In this document: positions 36,000 to 46,380 of the stretch, one piece after another
How positions within the stretch are numbered: the stretch's first letter is position 1
How the letters are laid out: each line of letters opens with the position of its first letter
Source of the DNA: Isoetes taiwanensis
Taxonomy: Eukaryota; Streptophyta; Lycopodiopsida; Isoetales; Isoetaceae
Reading direction: 5' to 3'
Length of the DNA stretch: 64,000 nucleotides
NCBI GenBank assembly: GCA_021234155.1
Contig: JAJEKV010000003.1
Coordinates: 31,417,166 to 31,481,165, forward strand
The notes under the pieces: generated by a model
What the model saw: the letters and a program-made list of their open reading frames with translations, nothing else
The model's database searches: none
What the model was told of the DNA's origin: nothing
Position numbers and translations under genes: made by a program

Positions 36000-36465
36000 T
36001 CAAACTTCATGAATTTTCCAGCTTGAGACCGGTTTTGTCATCACATATGCAAACCGATCTTTTGTACTTATATGCTCAACTGTAAGTAACCTTCCTTCAC
36101 CATTTCCTCGCACAATAAAATGTACATGTAATTCTATATGTTTCATATTTCTAGTTATTGCTATATAACTCATGCTATTACATAGCAATACAATTGGTTT
36201 TCTTTGTATGAGTCCTAGTTCCTCCAACAGCCTTTCTAACCCAAATTATTTCTCTAGAAGCTAAAGATGTCGCCTTGTATTCCACTTCCGTAGTTGGCAT
36301 TGCAACACTTCCTTGTTTCTTACTTCCCACGAGATAGATCCTCCTCCTAGCATTAGCATATACCCTGATGTTGATCTTCTTGTATCGTGGTCTCCTCCCC
36401 AACTGCAGACGTAATAAGCTATGAGAGTCAAGTTATTATTAGCAAACATAATTCCATAGTTTTGA
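36000..36465 (-). pseudogene. Copia RNase H relic, unit 3
   Basis: Minus-strand frames contain FANNNLTLIAYY, GGDHDTRRSTSGYMLMLGGG, SKKQGSVAMPTTEVEYKATS, SLASREIIWVRKAVGG and KPIVLLCNSMSYIAITRN, then HISTKDRFAYVMTKPV. The DADW Asp is lost here as well. Frameshifts differ from those in units 1 and 2, so they arose after triplication, or are sequence errors. Confidence 0.78.
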
Positions 36466-36950
36466 GTTCGCTTTAGGTATCAAGAGGATTTTGTTGCTAT
36501 TGTTGTAGTGAGTTCTATGTTGAAGCATGACTTTTCTCGAATGCAATTTTTCTCCTCTCTTAAATATGGTATTACGCACCTTTTCTTCAATTTGTTATGC
36601 ATGCCATTAGTGAATGGTGGTAAGTTGAGTGTTGCTTGGCTATTCGCACTAGAGTTTTCACATTGGTTATAGATTATAAGATTCAACATTCCGAGTCACT
36701 AGCTATCTATTCTTGTTGTAATTATATGGTTCCCGTCACCGCTCAAGGAATGTGGTGCTTGAATTGCTCAAGGGAATGTTATAGTTTCTTTTGATAATTT
36801 TTCTTTCAAGGATAACGAAGATTAATTAATAAGAAACGAAGTAGAGAAAGAACGATTTAGGTGTGAACACCCACCCAAACAACCGTATTTGGATGATAGA
36901 TGATATCTAATATTTGAATTTGGAAAATTATCTATTTCATATCAAGATTT

Positions 36951-37267
36951 GGGTAAAAGCATGTTAGGGTGTACCACTTTTGAACCTCGCAAAAAGTACA
37001 TACACTAGGTACTTTTAACCGGTACTTTCTCATTTTTATTTTCATTAAAACTAGTACAAAGGTCCAAAATAAAAGTCAAGGACGCATTAATATTCAAAGT
37101 TAAGATAAAGATAATGCTACCGGAGACCAAAATATATATAAAAGTTCTAAAATGTAACTTTTATTGAGATATTACATCGGTACCCAAGAGACTCCAAATT
37201 CGGGTACCTTTTACTTTTTTTGGTCACTAAATAATACTTTTAAGGACACCCTAACATGCTTTTACCC
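36951..37267. mobile_element. 317-bp MITE with 22-bp TIRs and ATTT target duplication
   Basis: The left end GGGTAAAAGCATGTTAGG (plus TGT, with the last G shared, for 22 matching bases in all) is repeated in exact reverse complement at the right end. ATTT flanks both sides (36,947-36,950 and 37,268-37,271). Units 1 and 2 hold the empty site CAAGATTTATTAGG (31,015 and 33,164 regions), which proves the insertion. The interior is AT-rich without a gene. A 4-bp duplication does not fit Tourist or Stowaway MITEs, so I leave the superfamily open. Confidence 0.92.
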
Positions 37268-37789
37268 ATTTATTAGGGGTGCCCACTTTCAAATGTTTTT
37301 CCTTTCAGATTCTAAAGTTTCCAATACTCCTTGTTTCAGGCTTTATATAATTTGCTCGTATGGTTGCCGATGTGCAAAAGCATATGCATATCGCAGGGAT
37401 TCAATTGTATTTCTACGTTATTGGGTTGATGGTTAGAAAATACCGAGTATTCTAGTTATGATGGCAAAACTTCCATTTTTGAGTACATCCGAATAGGTAA
37501 GTTGGTGGTCCCCCCCCCAATGCAACAAACCAACCCCGGTGTCACATTATTTCAAACCTAGCTCTATCCATATGTCATAGAATATGACTTGTCCTTTTCT
37601 CGACGCCATTGAATCCTAATCTAAGTGAACTGACCGCTGAGAAAAATAATTATTTCGCGGATCGGCCGGAGAACATCGCAGCCTCGCTTTTATGCATGAT
37701 GATTTTTTTTATTCAATTGCTTCATGCAACAATTTTCACTATCACCGATTTCCTTCCTAACACTGACGAATTTGCTGATCTTTGAAGGT

Positions 37790-38563
37790 TTTCTTATGCT
37801 TCGGGCCTTTCGAATTTAAAGCGTCAAAGGGGATTTTCTCAACTGCAGAACCGTGCGTTTGCTTCTCCAAGCCAACATTCTATTTCACAATGCCCAGCAG
37901 GAATGGCCCTTGTAAAACGAGTAAAAGCCAAAGATATCCTAAGAGATGAGTCTAGCGGAGTTTGGATTCGAATATTTATCCCTTTCTCTGATCTTGAAGC
38001 TTCTAAGGTTCCAGTGATATTTTACTCCCATGGCGGATGATTTGGGTACCAAAATCAAATTTCTTGCTCTATGATATCTTCTCGCAGACTTTTGCAAAAC
38101 GGTGCATTATTATTTCCACACATTACAAAAGGTTGCCGGAATACAGTTTTCCTAGAAAATGGTTCCAAAGCACAAAATGTTGAGCTATCTAGATGTCTTT
38201 TAGCTGGGGATAATGTAGGAGGAAATATTGTGCATCATATTGGGTACAGAGTAGTGATATAAGATATGAATCCTTTACAAAATCCGTGGGCATGTATTAA
38301 TCCAGTCATATTTTGGAGGAGAAGAATGTACAGATTTTGAACTGAAGCTTGTGAATGGGCTTCTATTTTCTCTTGAAAGTGGAGAATGGCATTGCAGAGC
38401 ATGTCTTCCGGAAGAAGAAGATAGAGACCATCCTATTTGTAATGTTTTTGGACCAAGGTCTGATTATATTTCAGGTTTGAATTCCAAACATATTAATAAA
38501 ACGCCTTAATGGTTGCACAAAGTTGTGGCGTTCAAACGCCATTCCATTTCCTCCCATGACTAG
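37790..38563 (+). pseudogene. CXE/GID1-class carboxylesterase pseudogene, copy 2
   Basis: Better preserved than copy 1. PAGMALVK and KAKDILRDESSGVWIRIFIP (near 37,890-37,975) lead to SKVPVIFYSHGG and a stop (38,005-38,040), the oxyanion-hole HGG. VELSRCLLAGDNVGGNIVHH (38,178-38,238) corresponds to the nucleophile elbow GDSAGG of plant carboxylesterases, but Asn replaces the catalytic Ser. GGEE, LLFSLESGEWHCRACLPEEE and DRDHPICNVFGPRSDYISGL follow (38,315-38,480). The frame breaks near 38,500 and stops by 38,563, before the catalytic Asp and His. Stops, frameshifts and the missing Ser make it a pseudogene. It sits between direct repeats like copy 1. Confidence 0.8.
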
Positions 38564-38867
38564 CTGAGTTTTTTTGTAACTTTTAGCTCTTATTAAAACA
38601 TCAATATAGGGACTAGAAATGATGTAAAATTTCGTGAATAACAGGTTTAGAATACCATTTGATACTCAGAAGGTTAATTTTTTGAAAGGTGCAAATCAAT
38701 GCTGTCTCTTTAATTGTTTCTAAATCTTTCATCGTTACTTAGGCTTTTGTGTATAGTTAAAATTTTTAGCCAACAAACTAGAAGATTACACATCTCACAA
38801 ACTAGTTGTTTCTCACTAATACATCATTTATCTGGCCAACATTAGTATGTAAATAACCAGGTGAAGG

Positions 38868-39456
38868 GAATGTTATGGTTTCTTTTGATAATTTTTCTTT
38901 CACTTGATAACTAAGATTAATTAATAAGAAACGGGCAGAAGAACGATTTAGGTGAACACCCACCCAAACAACCGTGATTTGGACGATAGCTGATATCTAA
39001 TATTTGAATTTGGAAAAATATCTATTTCATATCAAGATTTGTTAGGGGTGCCCACTTTCAAATGTTTTTCCTTTTAGATTCTAAAGTTTCCAATGCTCCC
39101 CGTTTCAGGCTTTATATAATTTGCTCGTATGGATGCCAATGTGTAAAAGCAGCAGGGATTCAATTGTGTTCCTATGTTCTCGAAGTTAATGGTTAGAAAT
39201 GCCAAGTATTCTAGCTATGACGGCAAAACTTCCATTTTTGAGTACTTCGAAAAGGTGAGTTGGTGGTCTCTATGCCTCGCTTTTTTAGCTTAAATAGCCC
39301 AACCCCGGGTGTCACGTTATCTCAAAGCCTAGCCTATCCACGTGTCATAGAATATGACACGTCCTTTTCTGACGCCATTGAATCCTAATCTAAGTGAACT
39401 GAGGGCTGAGAAAAATAATTATTTCGTGACTAGTGGAGAACATCGCAGCCCCCTGA
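38868..39456 (+). repeat. ~590-bp direct repeat flanking carboxylesterase, right copy of segment 2
   Basis: Matches 36,770-37,685 (minus the MITE) on the left of the pseudogene. The first ~250 bp are also the tail of each copia unit (GGAATGTTATAGTTTC to CTTGTTTCAG). Confidence 0.7.
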
Positions 39457-39460
39457 ATCA

Positions 39461-41330
39461 CCCACGAGATAACTGGAGACATGGACAGAAATTACCCATA
39501 TCACCACTCGAGCAAGACACATTAGACTTGGTGGCAAAAGGAGATTTCATATTAAGGGGGGATTGCAATGGTATAATAGCAACAAAATAGTCAGTATAGA
39601 TCATGACCCTTTGTGGATGCAAGCTTTAGATAATATTGATATGCATTTTCTAGGATTATCTAGAGAAACAAATGATATATATAAACATGTCACACCACAG
39701 TGTGGGCATCTTTTGATCATGTGCAATCGTTTAGATTTGCTAATCTATTAAATATTCTAAATCTACAGTATGCACTTCCAAGGGATCCTTGGCGAAGGTC
39801 TCAGTGTAGTTAATTTTGTTCTCGCTAAAGCTCACATGATGTGCTATATTTCAGATTTTTACATGGCTGATGTCAGAGACTATAACTATGTACCACTTAT
39901 CACTTATTATTAATGTGCAAACCATGGGCAAAGTAAGGCATAATATGAATTTCAACACTGTAAGTACATTGTGCAAGGATCGCCACAAGTCTGAGCATAT
40001 GGACAAATATGTGAAAGGAAGGCGGTTGAAACTATTTGGCCAGAAGATGCTAATGGCATAAGTGCAACTCACATTTCTGCTTCTAGATGCTGCAAGCAAT
40101 GCTTCATGTCACACTGAAATGCTAAGGATTACTTTGCAATGGTTGGTACAATGGGAAATTCAAAGCTAAAAGAAAAGAGCTATACATAACAAGCGATGAA
40201 GCGAGAATATGCAGAAAGCAAGAAACTTTGGTGGATGAGATGGTTGCAAATACAAGGAGGTTTTGGGCATGCTTAAAGCTTAGGAAGCAACAAGCTTGTG
40301 ACCTGGATATAGGTGACCTAGTGGAGCAGCTACATAGATTGTACCACATAAATGGTATTTATAGGACCATGCCTAAGGGGAAAGCTAGAAATAACATATG
40401 ATGAGGTCATCTCGGGAATAAAGAAATGTTCCAATGGAAAAGCTGTGGATGCTATAGGTTTAGATAGATATTGTCAAATGGGTCGATTTTATAGTTTTTA
40501 TAGCAAAATAACAAAGATATTAGATAATGCATTGATGAATGGCCTTCCTATCATTTGACAAGTGATAGAGTGACTCAAATTCATAAATTAGGAGATACAC
40601 ATGATCCTAACAATTATAGGATGATCATGGTGGGGCAGACTTTTGCTAAATTGCTTGCAATAATATTGGAACAAAAAATTAGCACAATCAGCTGATAAGA
40701 ATGATGTGAGAACCAAGGGGCAAGCCGGATTTTGCCCAAATAAATCCACCATTGACCATTTGGTCACTTTCAAGGCAAAGCAGAGATGCAGCTTAAAAAC
40801 AAAGAAATCATGCTTCCTTCTTTTTGTAAATCCTACAAAAGCTTTCGTAAGCGGCGCTGCATATGGAGTAGCAGTCCCTCTTAAGTTAAGAAATGCATTT
40901 GCTTCTTGATCTAAAAAGTAACAGTCCAATTGTCTTTACCTTTTAGCCAACACTGTAAAGATGAAGTGATTAGCAATATGGGTGTGTAAGGTGATGGATG
41001 CCCCCAATCCCCAATCCTTTTGGCTCTACAATGCATGAATTGGAAGATTAGATAGAACTTAATGGTGGAGATGGTACTTCCATTGCAGTGACATGCTTTT
41101 TGTTGCTCCTATATGTGGATTACATAATGCTTTTACCGTAACAAACCTTGCTATGCAAAGGCATTTCGATGCCTTATATGCCTTGTTGTGAGAGTTCGAG
41201 CTATAAGTCAATTTAGAGAAGACAAAAGTTTCAACTTTTAGGACAAGAGCACGAGATTATGATTATTTTTACAAAGGAGGCAATGTACTATAGGAGATAC
41301 ATACATGTAAATATTTTGGACTTATAGTCA
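39461..41330 (+). pseudogene. LINE endonuclease/reverse transcriptase relic
   Basis: Blocks in order: LVAKGDFILRGDCNG (39,520-39,565; endonuclease GDFN-type motif), CGHLLIMCNRLDLLIY (39,705-39,750), LSVVNFVLAKAHMMCYISDF (39,800-39,860), DEVISGIKKCSNGKAVDAIG (40,398-40,460; start of the RT domain), KLGDTHDPNNYRMIMVGQTF (40,585-40,645), GQAGFCPNKSTIDHL (40,720-40,765) and FLLFVNPTKAF (40,815-40,850). GDGCPQSPILLALQ (40,990-41,030) corresponds to RQGCPLSP. The YADD region is damaged (near 41,110), and VNLEKTKVSTFRTRAR comes after it (41,208-41,255). Multiple stops and frameshifts are present. Confidence 0.8.
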
Positions 41331-41337
41331 TCATTAA
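39461..41337 (+). mobile_element. Decayed LINE (endonuclease and reverse transcriptase)
   Basis: Starts at GAATCACCCACG directly after the direct repeat, at the same base as in copy 1 (25,899). It contains the C-terminal half of an AP-type endonuclease followed by a reverse transcriptase and stops at GGAAGGAAGG (41,338-41,352). The endonuclease start and the part after the reverse transcriptase are absent. Confidence 0.78.
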
Positions 41338-41440
41338 AGGAAGGAAGGAAGGTATAACTCAAACAAATGGAACAGACTGTTTCAAGGAAGTGTAAGACTT
41401 GCAACTGTATCAACGGCAATCATTGCAGCCGTACACAACC

Positions 41441-42250
41441 ACCCCAATTCTGGGTCCACACCTAAAACCAACAGTAATAAAAAGACCACATGTCATTGTT
41501 CCAAAAAATCTACATGTGGTTATATGGAGGTGTGGTTTATTAAGGAGGCGGTGTAGTTTTTTTACGGAGCTATAGTTTTTTTTTTTTAAGGTGTGTCTTT
41601 TTTTGAGGTATCGTTTTTTTTAAAAGAAGTGTTGCTTTTTTTTAGGGGGGTGTTGTTTTTAAGAAGGTGTTGTTTTTTGAGGTGTAGTTTATAACTAGGT
41701 GTAGTTTTTAAGTAGTTGTTTTTTATGGAAGTATAGTTTTTTGAAGTGTGGTTTATAAGGAGGTATTATTTTTAAGTGGTGGTTTTTTTAGGAAGTATAG
41801 TTTTTTGAAATGGTGTGATTTTTTTAATTGAGGTGTTGTTGGTGTGGTTTATAAGTGGGTGTAGTTTTTAAATAGTTGAGTATGGTTTTTTGAAGTGTCG
41901 TTTATAAGCGGGTGTAGTTTTTAAGTGGTTGTTTTTTAATGAAGTATGGTTTTCTGAAGTGGTGTAGTTTATAACTAGGTGTAGTTTTTAAGAAGTTATT
42001 TTTAAGGAAGTATGATTTTTTTAGGTGTGGTTTATATAAACTAGGTGTACTTTTGAGTAGTTGTTTTTAAAGTAAGTATAGTTTTTTTAGGTGTGGTTTT
42101 TAAGTAGGTGTAGTTTTTAAGTGCCTATTTTTTAAAGAAGTGTGGTTTTTTGAACTAGGTATAGTTTTTACGCAACTATTTCTTAAGAAAGTATGGTTTT
42201 TTTTTGAGGTTTTCTTGAGGCTATTTCTTAAGCAAAGCACCACCACTTGG
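41441..42250 (+). repeat. T-rich minisatellite (GTGTAGTTTTTAAGTAGTTG)
   Basis: Begins with ACCCCAATTCTGGGTCCAC, the terminus word shared with other repeats. From about 41,530 words such as GTGTAGTTTTTAAGTAGTTG, GTGTGGTTTATAAG and GAAGTATAGTTTTTTGAAG alternate with a loose 55-70 bp period for some 700 bases. There is no coding capacity. Confidence 0.85.
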
Positions 42251-42334
42251 AATATTCTTTTGTGTGCTCAAATTTAGAAATGTATCGCATCGCTTTTACA
42301 TTCATGAAAAATACCTTCAACGATTAGATCCAAG

Positions 42335-43310
42335 GTGTCTCAAACATGCCACATGGGCTCCAACATACTACCTAGACTCCAACATGCCAAGGTGGCTCAA
42401 ACATGCCATCTAGGCACCAACATGCCACCTAGGCTCAAACATGCCACGCTGGCCCTACATGCCACCCATAGGCTCCAACATGCCACCTAGGGCTCCAACA
42501 TGCCAACGCGCCTCAAACATGCCACCTAGGCTTCAACATGACACCTAGGCTCAAACATGCCAAGGTGGCTCAAACATGCCACGGGGCTTCACCTAGGCTC
42601 CAACATATCAAGGTGGCTCAAACATGCCATGTGGGTTCCAACATGCCACCTAGGCTCCAACCCCGCCAAGGTGGCTCAAGCACGCCGCCTAGGCACCAAC
42701 ATGCCACCAAGACTCAAACTTGCCAAGGTGTCTCAAACATGCCACGCTGGCCCCAACATGCCAAGGTGACTCAAACATGCCACCTAGGCTCAAACATGCC
42801 AAGGTGTCTCAAACATGCCACGCGGACTCCAACATGCCAAGGTGGCTCAAACATGCCACGCAGTTCTACATGCCACCTAAGCTCCAACATCTCGAAGGTG
42901 GCTCAAACATGCCACATGGGTTCCAACATGCCACCTAGGCTCAAAAAGCCAAGGTGGCCCAAACATGCCACATGGGTCCAACATGCCACCTAGGCTCCAA
43001 CATGTCAAGGTGGCTCAAACATGCTAAAGTGGTTCAAACATGCCATGTGGGCTCCAACATTCCATCTAGGATCCAAAGATGCCAAGGTTGCCCAAACATG
43101 CCAAGGTGTCTCAAACATGCCACGCCAAAGACCAACATGCCACATGGACTCCAACATGCCAAGTTGTCTCAAACATGTCGCCTAGGCTCCAACATGTCAC
43201 CGAAGTTTTGAAATGCCAATCACGCACCAATGTGCCACCTAGACTCCAACATGCCAAGGTGGCTCAAGCATGCCACGTGGGCTCCAACATGCCATGTAGG
43301 CTCAAACGTG
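42335..43310 (-). repeat. 19-bp satellite cluster IV
   Basis: Same monomers and orientation as cluster II, about 50 copies, mixing CCAAGGTGGCTCAAACATG and CCACCTAGGCTCCAACATG with variants such as CCACGCTGGCCC. Long frames here are artefacts. Confidence 0.95.
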
Positions 43311-45780
43311 ATTCCATATGAAATGGAGATCATAATATCGACGCTCCCTCGCTTAGCCTTTTGATATGGAAATTTTATTATATTTCTGGACGCTTCAAAA
43401 AAAGGTCAGAGATAACTATGACAACTTGATGCTTAGATGAGCTTTTATGAAGGCATAATTTCTAGTTGTCGATCACTGCTTATAGATGTATATGTTGTCT
43501 AATTATTCTCGCCTCTTTTGCAACTGCACTCTCTACGCCAAATTGTCACTTTTTGGATGTTTAACAAATTTCCAAAGACCGTACTTAAAAATATTTAATG
43601 CTTTTAGAGTGATGTGGGACCATAGGCCAACATTTATGGGCTAGAGAAAATTTGTAGAAGCATCTTAAAGACCATGGCAAGTTGACTCCATGACTTGACT
43701 TTTTGGCTAGAGCAACCATTGGTCAAACCTTGGGACCATGGAGTGAGAAATTAAAGGCATGGTGGTATTCACAAGTCCATCCTTTTTAAAAAGCAAGAAA
43801 ACCCAAAGGCTTAGAACCATGGTGGAGCTTGAACAAAGGGCTTGAAGACCAAGGTGGGTAATAAGTGAAGGGTAAATAAAAGGAAAAGATCATAAAAGGA
43901 AAAGATCACACGGGGGCAATAGGAAATGCTGTGTTGGAAATGCCATTTTTACAAATGCGTGGTACAAGAACTAGGTACAAGAGTATTTGGACAAAGGCAA
44001 TGGTGGTAAAATTTTAATAAAGGGCATGGGTGGAAATGTAAATATTGGCTAGGCAAAAATATTTAAACACTAAATATAAGGCAAAAGAAGCACAATGAAG
44101 GTGAAAGAAAATGATTAAGCTAAAAAATATAAAGGTGGGCAGAGATGAAGGGCCAAGATTAAGATCTTGGGCCCTAACATCCTATTGGTTTATTTTAACG
44201 ACAGAGATGAGGCAGAGATGAAGGGCCAAGATCTTGATCCTGGTCCTGATCATCCTATTGGTTTAGGTTAAATTTTTTTTTTTTCCCACGCCGATTTTAT
44301 GCTACGATTTCGGGCGCCTTTGTTTCTTGGCGCCGCTTTCAGCGGCTTTGCCTTTCTTGTTTCTTGGCACTGCGTTCTTGCATGATTATCTTGCGCCTTG
44401 AGAGATTGAGATTGCGCCTCCAAAGTAATGCAAGAGTTTAAAAACCGAGCAAAATGGAGTTTGCCTAGCCCGCCACCGATGAATACATGGAGCTCAAATT
44501 TTGGCGGGATTGGATTGCTAGCCAATCTAATAGACGAGGGCACCTAAACCGGGGCCCACGAAAATGTCGGATTTGAAGCCGGCATACACAATGGCCGCTT
44601 CATGATTTGTAGTCGTTTGGATTCAAGGTAACCGCTAAAACACGCTTCGTGATATGCATATTGCTATGCTACCGGATTTGTTGTCAAGATGTGTCGGCTT
44701 GTGACAGATAGTGCATTTGGCGCCCTCGATAACCTTTGTTTCCTAATCTACATGGCGTAGACAAGATTTGCTAGACATACAGCTTTGAATCTATTTACCA
44801 AGATATGCTGGTCGGCCCTGCTCAAGACCATAACAGCTCTCGTGATCGATTTATGATGGATTGCTTGTACCATGCCCGTACACTTGCCCGAGCTCTAAAC
44901 CGCCGAAATCCATAAGCTAACATTTCAAAGAAGTCAAATAATCTTGGCCTACATACAGTTTGGGTTGATTTCCTTAAACATCTACATTTTTGCTTGAAAT
45001 GGTAGTTGGATTTGTGTTTTAACTAAAACTTGGTTGTCTAGGGATGCCCAAATGTGTTTTTTGGCCCGCAAAACAAATTTTATGTGTTGGGTTGATATTC
45101 CATGGCCGATCTATTACTATGGAACTGCCTCTAATGATGTTGGATAACACGAGATGCTTTTGTATATCATGGTATGATGCTATCTTTTTCTTATTAATTT
45201 ATTTAAAGCCGAAGCATGAGAGTCAGTTCGGGTTCTCATGGTTCATTAGAACCCTAACTCAATTAGTGGTGTAGTTCAAGTCTTGCATATGGTTTTCAAT
45301 ATGGTGCGAATCTTGCATACACTTGACCACTATTCTTTTATAATTCTTTGGCAGGTTTGACAAAGTTTATAGCTAGAATACAGCATAGACAAAGATCTGC
45401 TCCGGCAAAATATTGTAACTGGTCTGTTTTGGCTAAATATGGCAAAATATTGTAACTGGTCTGTTTTGGCTAAATATGCTTCTGCCAGCTATGGTTTGCT
45501 CCGGAAAGAGTACATTACAAGCAATTACAAGCAGCTAGTTTTGCAACCTCCAAGGATTTCAAAATCCCATGAATTGAATAGGCAGATAGAGTGAGGATAT
45601 GAAAATCATGGTTTTAGTAATTGGAAACAGGATTTTTGAATCAGCTTCTTATACTTGAAATACATGCATTGGGTTATTTTGAGCAAATTCAATAGATGAA
45701 ATGTTTCTTTCCACTTTGAAGGAATGACAAGTTATAAATTGCAAAACTTGCATCAACAATTTCTTGAAAAATAGCAATTG
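43311..45780. other. No recognised gene; small local duplications
   Basis: GAGATGAAGGGCCAAGAT and CATCCTATTGGTTTA occur twice, near 44,144-44,192 and 44,217-44,263. Short frames on both strands show no known motif. Confidence 0.45.
45404..45477 (+). repeat. Perfect 37-bp tandem duplication
   Basis: The 37 bases starting GGCAAAATATTGTAACTG at 45,404 are repeated exactly at 45,441-45,477, which indicates a recent slippage or duplication. Confidence 0.95.
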
Positions 45781-46380
45781 ATTGTAATCGAAAACAATAC
45801 TTGAAAAACTTGTCATTTAACCATGGCATTTAACCATGTTGTTTATTGAAGAAAACAACACTTAATATTTATTTGACATGTTGTTTATTGAAAATTCTAT
45901 AAAACAACATGTGCATTTTATGTAAAATAATACTAAAAGACAACACCTATTTTTGAAAAATTACATTGCTTCTCAAAAGCACATATCTTTTTTTGAAGGA
46001 TCAACACTTGAAAACAACATAATTAAAAGAAAAAAACAAAAACTACGATAGTTTTTAGCAAAGCTCTGACAAAATCCTATACATGGTTTTTTAGTGTTGC
46101 TTTTGGCAAAACAACAAATGCTTAAAAACAACATGTGGACTTTTTAAGTTTTATTACTTAACCACATGTCTAATTTTGAAGAAAGCAACGCTTGAAAACT
46201 ACAAATACTTTTAAAACAACATGTAGAAATATAATGCTAATTCCTACGCAGATAATTTTGACAAAAACTCTATGCGACTTTTGGCAACAAAGACTACATG
46301 TATAAAAATTTTGCTAAAAACTACACGCCATTTCTAGCAAATCCTGACAAAAACAACATCGTAGTTTTTGTTGCCCCCTA
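45781..46380 (-). repeat. A-rich field with AAAACAACA words
   Basis: AAAACAACACTTGAAAAC, AACAACATGTGGAC and AACTACA recur irregularly. This resembles the reverse complement of the T-rich minisatellite at 41,530-42,250 and may be a diverged relative. Confidence 0.6.

Larger units (their letters stand above)
33237..37345 (-). mobile_element. Truncated Ty1/copia unit 3 of 3, with two nested insertions
   Basis: Collinear with units 1 and 2 once the insertions at 34,248-35,872 and 36,951-37,267 are removed (about 2,170 bp). After CTTGTTTCAG at 37,345 the sequence switches to GCTTTATATAATTTGCTC of the duplicated carboxylesterase segment instead of a fourth copia unit. Confidence 0.75.
37346..39619 (+). 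repeat. Segmental duplication, copy 2
   Basis: Matches 23,830-26,072 and extends further left (GCTTTATATAATTTGCTCGT), since copy 1 lost that part to the retroelement at 20,508-23,829. The right border with copy 1 is at 39,619, inside the LINE. Confidence 0.85.
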
